Of a stretch of DNA of 64,000 bases, positions 60,854 to 64,000 are shown in pieces; the stretch's first letter is position 1, and every line of letters begins with the position of its first letter. Location: positions 136,045,348 through 136,109,347 of the forward strand of contig OY755038.1 in the NCBI GenBank assembly GCA_963576565.1, read 5' to 3'. The stretch comes from Aspidapion aeneum (Eukaryota; Arthropoda; Insecta; Coleoptera; Brentidae). The notes under the pieces were generated by a model that saw only the letters and a list, made by a program, of their open reading frames with translations, was not told the origin of the DNA and did not search any database. The position numbers were made by a program, and so were the translations under genes.

Positions 60854-61322
60854 TGTTAGCTCCCGCTAAATTTCGCGGTTGTTTTTAAATTTTAAAACCA
60901 CACAATTGGATGACGGACAGAGTACATTTTTCGCGCATTGACATGCGCACCAAGAATCGGAGAGATCCTTTCTACCGCCTCGAGAAAAATGGCGTGTTAA
61001 TTACTTTCTCCAACTATTACAAATTTCTACACTTGAAAGTGCTCGATTTTGGTGTCTGAAGCATAGAACTGGAAACTTCAGCCCTTCAGCTACGTGGTGC
61101 CATCATTAGATCCTAAGAGGGGCCCCTGGAACGTGGAGAAATTGGCTGCAAACTGGTGAGTACTTTGTTTCTGATTTCCGTTTGTGGGTACCAGCAATTA
61201 ACCTATGGACCTTTTAATTATTTCGTGATTTCATATCAATATAATTATGTTTGTTCGCGCTTTCATTTAATAAAATATATACAGTCCACTGCAGTTATCG
61301 TTTTTCTAACTGCGGGCAAACA
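60854..61322 (+). repeat. 3' LTR of the BEL/Pao element (469 bp)
   Basis: Matches the 5' LTR with about nine to eleven small differences (for example TCGTGCATT/TCGCGCATT and TTGGTATACTGA/TTGGTGTCTGA). A purine tract, GGAGGG at 60,842-60,847, lies just upstream as the likely plus-strand primer. Confidence 0.9.
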
Positions 61323-61328
61323 GCCTGG

Positions 61329-62227
61329 TATGGCCTTAGTTGTGGGGCCAAGCCACGCTTTGACTTATTCTAGACTGTGCCTCGGGCTTGCTTAAATCGT
61401 ATAGGTACATAGCTAATTGCGATTCTGAGTTTTCCTCTTTGAGGTAATAACATTTGAGCTTCATTCAAATTTCTAACCAGCATAAACGCAAATATATCTT
61501 ACCCTTTCTTAGCTGCTATCGACTACCTCTTTTATAGACCTGACTACAAACACTACTGACTTATAGAGGTAGCAAGATACATCAATAACTAGGTATTTTT
61601 GAATTTGGATGGATACTACAAATACCCTTAATAAATGTGTGAAAAAATTAGCTATTTAATCTCTTCATAATCTCTTGTGATGACATAGTAAACAAACACA
61701 AGTCGAAAATAAAATTATGTTACAAAGTTTTGCCCCAAAGCCAATGGGTAACCAATTGTATACGAGGTTTTTTGAAACGTAAAAATCTATGTCGGTACCT
61801 TTAGAAGGAACTTCGTGATATAGTGACCTTAAGTGATATGCCTAATTTATGTATGATACATTCTTCAGTTCTTTCTACTAATTAATAATTTTGCACAAAA
61901 AATTGGGTTTAGTGGTCTTTGGACATCGACAATTTAATTTTGGTTAAAAAAAATAATAATATACAGGGTGTTCTCTAGGTCGGTACCGTTACATTAAAAT
62001 AGGTCTAACGTTTTTGTTCCGCGGTGTATACAAGATTCTATTAAAAACATTTATTTTTTAATTTTTCTTAAGTAAAAAAGTTATAGCTTTTAGATGTCGC
62101 TTAGAGCAACGGTTTTCAAGATACTTAAATTAGAAGTTTTTATTGTATGCGTAAAAGATTTTTGATTAAATTCTTACTTACTTCTTTGTTTGAAACTCGT
62201 AGACAATGATTGTGTAGAAAAAAAAAT
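61329..62227. other. unassigned sequence with a ~95-bp dispersed repeat
   Basis: No gene seen. 61,743-61,835 repeats 4,905-4,995 in the same orientation. 61,673-61,707 matches 276-300 inverted (TGACATAGTAAACAAACACA). Confidence 0.5.
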
Positions 62228-62402
62228 TCGGACTTCCATTGTCTTTATTTATATTAAAACACGACGTTTCGGTTAGTAAGTATCTCTAACCGTTAGCAAG
62301 TTTGAGAGAGAGAGAGAGTATACACACTTGATAACGGTTAGAGATACTTACTGAACGAAACGTCGTGTTTTAAAATAAATAAAGACAATGGAAGTCCGAA
62401 AT
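62228..62402. repeat. hairpin with ~75-bp arms and an (AG)n loop
   Basis: 62,228-62,302 recurs inverted at 62,327-62,402. Shared words include GGACTTCCATTGTCTTTATT, AAAACACGACGTTTCG and AAGTATCTCTAACCGTTA. The centre is TTTGAGAGAGAGAGAGAG. On both strands a GGTTAG stem and GAAACGTCGTG appear, reminiscent of the stem II-GAAAC part of hammerhead motifs, but a CUGANGA core is missing. Confidence 0.8.
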
Positions 62403-62934
62403 TTTATTTCTTACTTACTTCATACATATCAATACTTTTTTATAGCATTCTCAGATTTTACGTTTTCTTAAAAAATATTAAGTAAAAAAATATACAGCGT
62501 GGTTCTTGAATTATCATAAGTGTGTTAAAACAATTGTAAGTTATTGTCCGTTATTGCAACTGTGTAGGGCTATGTATTTAATGAGGAACAAAAATCTCTT
62601 CGTATTAGTTTTTTTTTAAATGGTACGTATACTTTATTAATGCAAGTATTTTTTATTGTTTTAAAGAAAATTTTAATTATAAAAAAAATAATATTTTATT
62701 ATTTATTAAAAAAATATAAAATTTGAAAAAGCATGGCGCGTAGCAACTTTTATTATTTAAAATTAAAATAATTTAAAAAAATAAAAATTTTAAAATTCAC
62801 AAATAGTAAATTAAACTTAAAATTGTTTATTATAGTAGGCTTGTTATTAATAATTATTTAATAAATAAAATAATATTTCGTTTAAAAACCTGCTTAAGTA
62901 TACATATATGTATATATATATATATTTATCGGTT
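62403..62934. other. unassigned AT-rich sequence ending in an ATATAT-rich tail
   Basis: Mostly homopolymeric and AT runs. 62,899-62,926 (CATATATGTATATATATATA) may be the short-repeat 3' tail of the adjacent RTE-like element. Confidence 0.45.
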
Positions 62935-63420
62935 TCACAACGTTCTACGTCTTCCGATACCCAATCTCCACTCGTTTCTGTTTGCCCATAATTCATCATC
63001 TAGGCCTCTTATTCTTATTTCACTATCTATTCCTTCTCTCTAGCTTCTCCTCGGCCTTCCTCGTTTTCTTCGGCCAGTTGGTTTCCATTGTAATATTTGT
63101 TTAGGTAGTCTTCCATCATCCATTCTTTGTACATGTCCGTACCACACCAGTTGTTTTGTTCTTATATCATCCACTAGAGTACGTTCACCCACTGTCATAA
63201 TTTCTCTTATTCTTTGATTGGTAACTCTTTCTCTTTTTGATTTCCCTGCTGCTCTTCTCCAATAGTCCATCTCCGTAGCGGAAAGCATTTTTTCTGTTCT
63301 ACCTTTGATTGGCCATACTTCTGAGCCGTATGTAATAATACTTTTAACAATGGTGTTATATATAAGCTTTTTGTTATGTTTTGATATACTCTGGTCCCAA
63401 ATTATTCCATTTAATAAAGT
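62935..63420 (-). pseudogene. RTE-like C-terminal region
   Basis: After the frameshift: NKKLIYNTIVKSIITYGSEV, SATEMDYWRRAAGKSKRERV, LVWYGHVQRMDDGRLPKQIL and GRRKRGRPRRS, then a stop (63,040-63,042, TAG). The same frame continues REGIDSEIRIRGLDDELWAN and WRLGIGRRRTL. The stop probably replaces a Trp codon. The block is the conserved tail of this RTE family; its role is unknown. Confidence 0.85.
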
Positions 63421-63992
63421 TATTCTTTTCTTCCTTGTACGTTTCTATCTTTTATAGCTTTGTCTAGTGTTCCGTCAGCTGTAATTTTTCGACCCAAGTA
63501 TTTATACTCATCACAGGACTGAATTCGCTGCCCAGTATTTAAGATTAGATCCTGTTTCGTTCCACCAATACACATATACTCTGTCTTATTGATATTAACC
63601 TCTAGTCCCCACTTATTGTACTCTTCTATTAGTTTTCGTGTCATATATTCGAGGTCGTCATAATCCTGAGCCACCACTATCTGATCATCGGCGAAACATA
63701 AAGTATACAAGGTGGTTTCATCCAACGGAATTCCCATGTTTTGGCATTTTCTCTTCCAGACTTTAAGGACCTGTTCCAAATATATCTTGAAGAGCGTAGG
63801 CGAGATACAGCAACCTTGTTTAAGACCTTTATTTACTTGAAAGCCTTTGGTTAGTTTTGCTTTTATTTTAACTTTTGCCTTATTATTGCGGTATAACTCT
63901 TTGATGGCCTTAATTAGTTGTACGCTTATGTTTGTCTTTTCCAACGCTTTCCAAAGTAGATTTAGTGGTATACTATCATATGCCTTCTGCAA
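63420..63992 (-). pseudogene. RTE-like reverse transcriptase palm (partial)
   Basis: A 190-residue frame: QKAYDSIPLNLLWKALEKTN (motif A Asp), GLKQGCCISPTLFKIYLEQV (motif B), YTLCFADDQIVVAQDYDDLE (motif C, both Asp present), KWGLEVNINKTEYMCIGG (motif D) and YKYLGRKITADGTLDKAIKD (start of the thumb). The fingers lie beyond the window edge. The frame is lost near 63,420 (RNVQGRK), where a 1-nt shift leads to the next frame. The preserved catalytic residues make this a better-kept copy than the 27-29 kb one. Confidence 0.88.
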
Positions 63993-64000
63993 ATCTACGT

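Larger units (their letters stand above)
52840..61328 (+). mobile_element. BEL/Pao LTR retrotransposon with both LTRs and 6-bp target duplication
   Basis: Flanked by GCCTGG at 52,840-52,845 and 61,323-61,328. LTRs are 52,846-53,316 and 60,854-61,322 (about 2% divergent). Internal order: leader, gag with zinc knuckles, A17-type protease, RT, RNase H, integrase and C-terminal region. The original gag-pol was one frame; damage is a frameshift near 53,880, a stop at 55,380, a 1,670-bp internal duplication, a stop at 59,213 and a frameshift near 60,350. No env is seen. Confidence 0.93.
62935..64000 (-). mobile_element. RTE-like non-LTR retrotransposon, 3' part, runs off the window
   Basis: Second copy of the family at 27,059-29,439. 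On the minus strand: RT from motif A (MQKAYDSIPLNLLWKALEK) at the window edge to the C terminus ending RNEWRLGIGRRRTL and TGA at 62,935-62,937. It is followed by an ATATAT tail. One frameshift near 63,420 and one stop at 63,040 break it. Confidence 0.88.

Overview
The window looks like an AT-rich, repeat-dominated stretch of an animal nuclear genome, most likely an insect. It carries Ty3/gypsy-like and BEL/Pao-like LTR retrotransposons, RTE-like and Jockey/CR1-like non-LTR retrotransposons, hAT and Tc1/mariner-like DNA transposons, and short elements with GTCT/GACA microsatellites and terminal hairpins resembling the Helentron/DINE-1 (HINE) group. A beetle is plausible, but nothing here fixes the order. 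I find no convincing host gene, no complete tRNA or rRNA gene, and nothing prokaryotic. Every protein-like segment I recognise belongs to a transposable element, and almost all are broken.

Layout. 1-2.2 kb: a 191-bp direct repeat and a four-unit ~280-bp tandem repeat. 2.27-4.62 kb: a hAT remnant with a Tc1/mariner-like element nested in it. 5.0-8.97 kb, minus strand: a truncated gypsy-like element (LTR, primer-binding site, a leader of ~113-bp repeats each carrying a heat-shock-element-like motif, gag, protease, partial RT). 9.0-11.3 kb, minus strand: the ORF1/endonuclease end of a non-LTR element. 11.5-23 kb: hairpins, (TA)n tracts, foldback elements, a hairpin-bounded microsatellite element and a tandem duplication. 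23.1-24.6 kb: a second type of hairpin/microsatellite element with a 142-bp minisatellite. 26.1-29.5 kb: a three-level nest, with an RTE-like element (12-bp target duplication) inside a solo LTR (4-bp target duplication) inside a hairpin element. 29.5-47.3 kb: repeated mosaics of a few modules (here A, B and C) meeting at (TA)n tracts, followed by paired hammerhead-ribozyme-like motifs and minisatellite arrays; this includes a 4.08-kb tandem duplication differing mainly in (TA)n length. 47.3-51.3 kb: a ~4.0-kb almost perfect (GACA)n array ending in a terminal hairpin. 52.8-61.3 kb, plus strand: a BEL/Pao element with both LTRs and a 6-bp target duplication, whose pro-RT segment is tandemly duplicated inside it. 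62.9-64.0 kb, minus strand: the 3' part of a second RTE-like element running off the window.

The genes here work only as element modules. The BEL/Pao element had one continuous gag-pol frame (zinc knuckles, A17-type protease, RT, RNase H, integrase), now split by two frameshifts, two stops and a 1,670-bp duplication. The most interesting regulatory or structural candidates are the heat-shock-element-like array in the gypsy leader, the paired hammerhead-like motifs, and the modules that repeatedly join at (TA)n. Percentages and unit counts are by-eye estimates.
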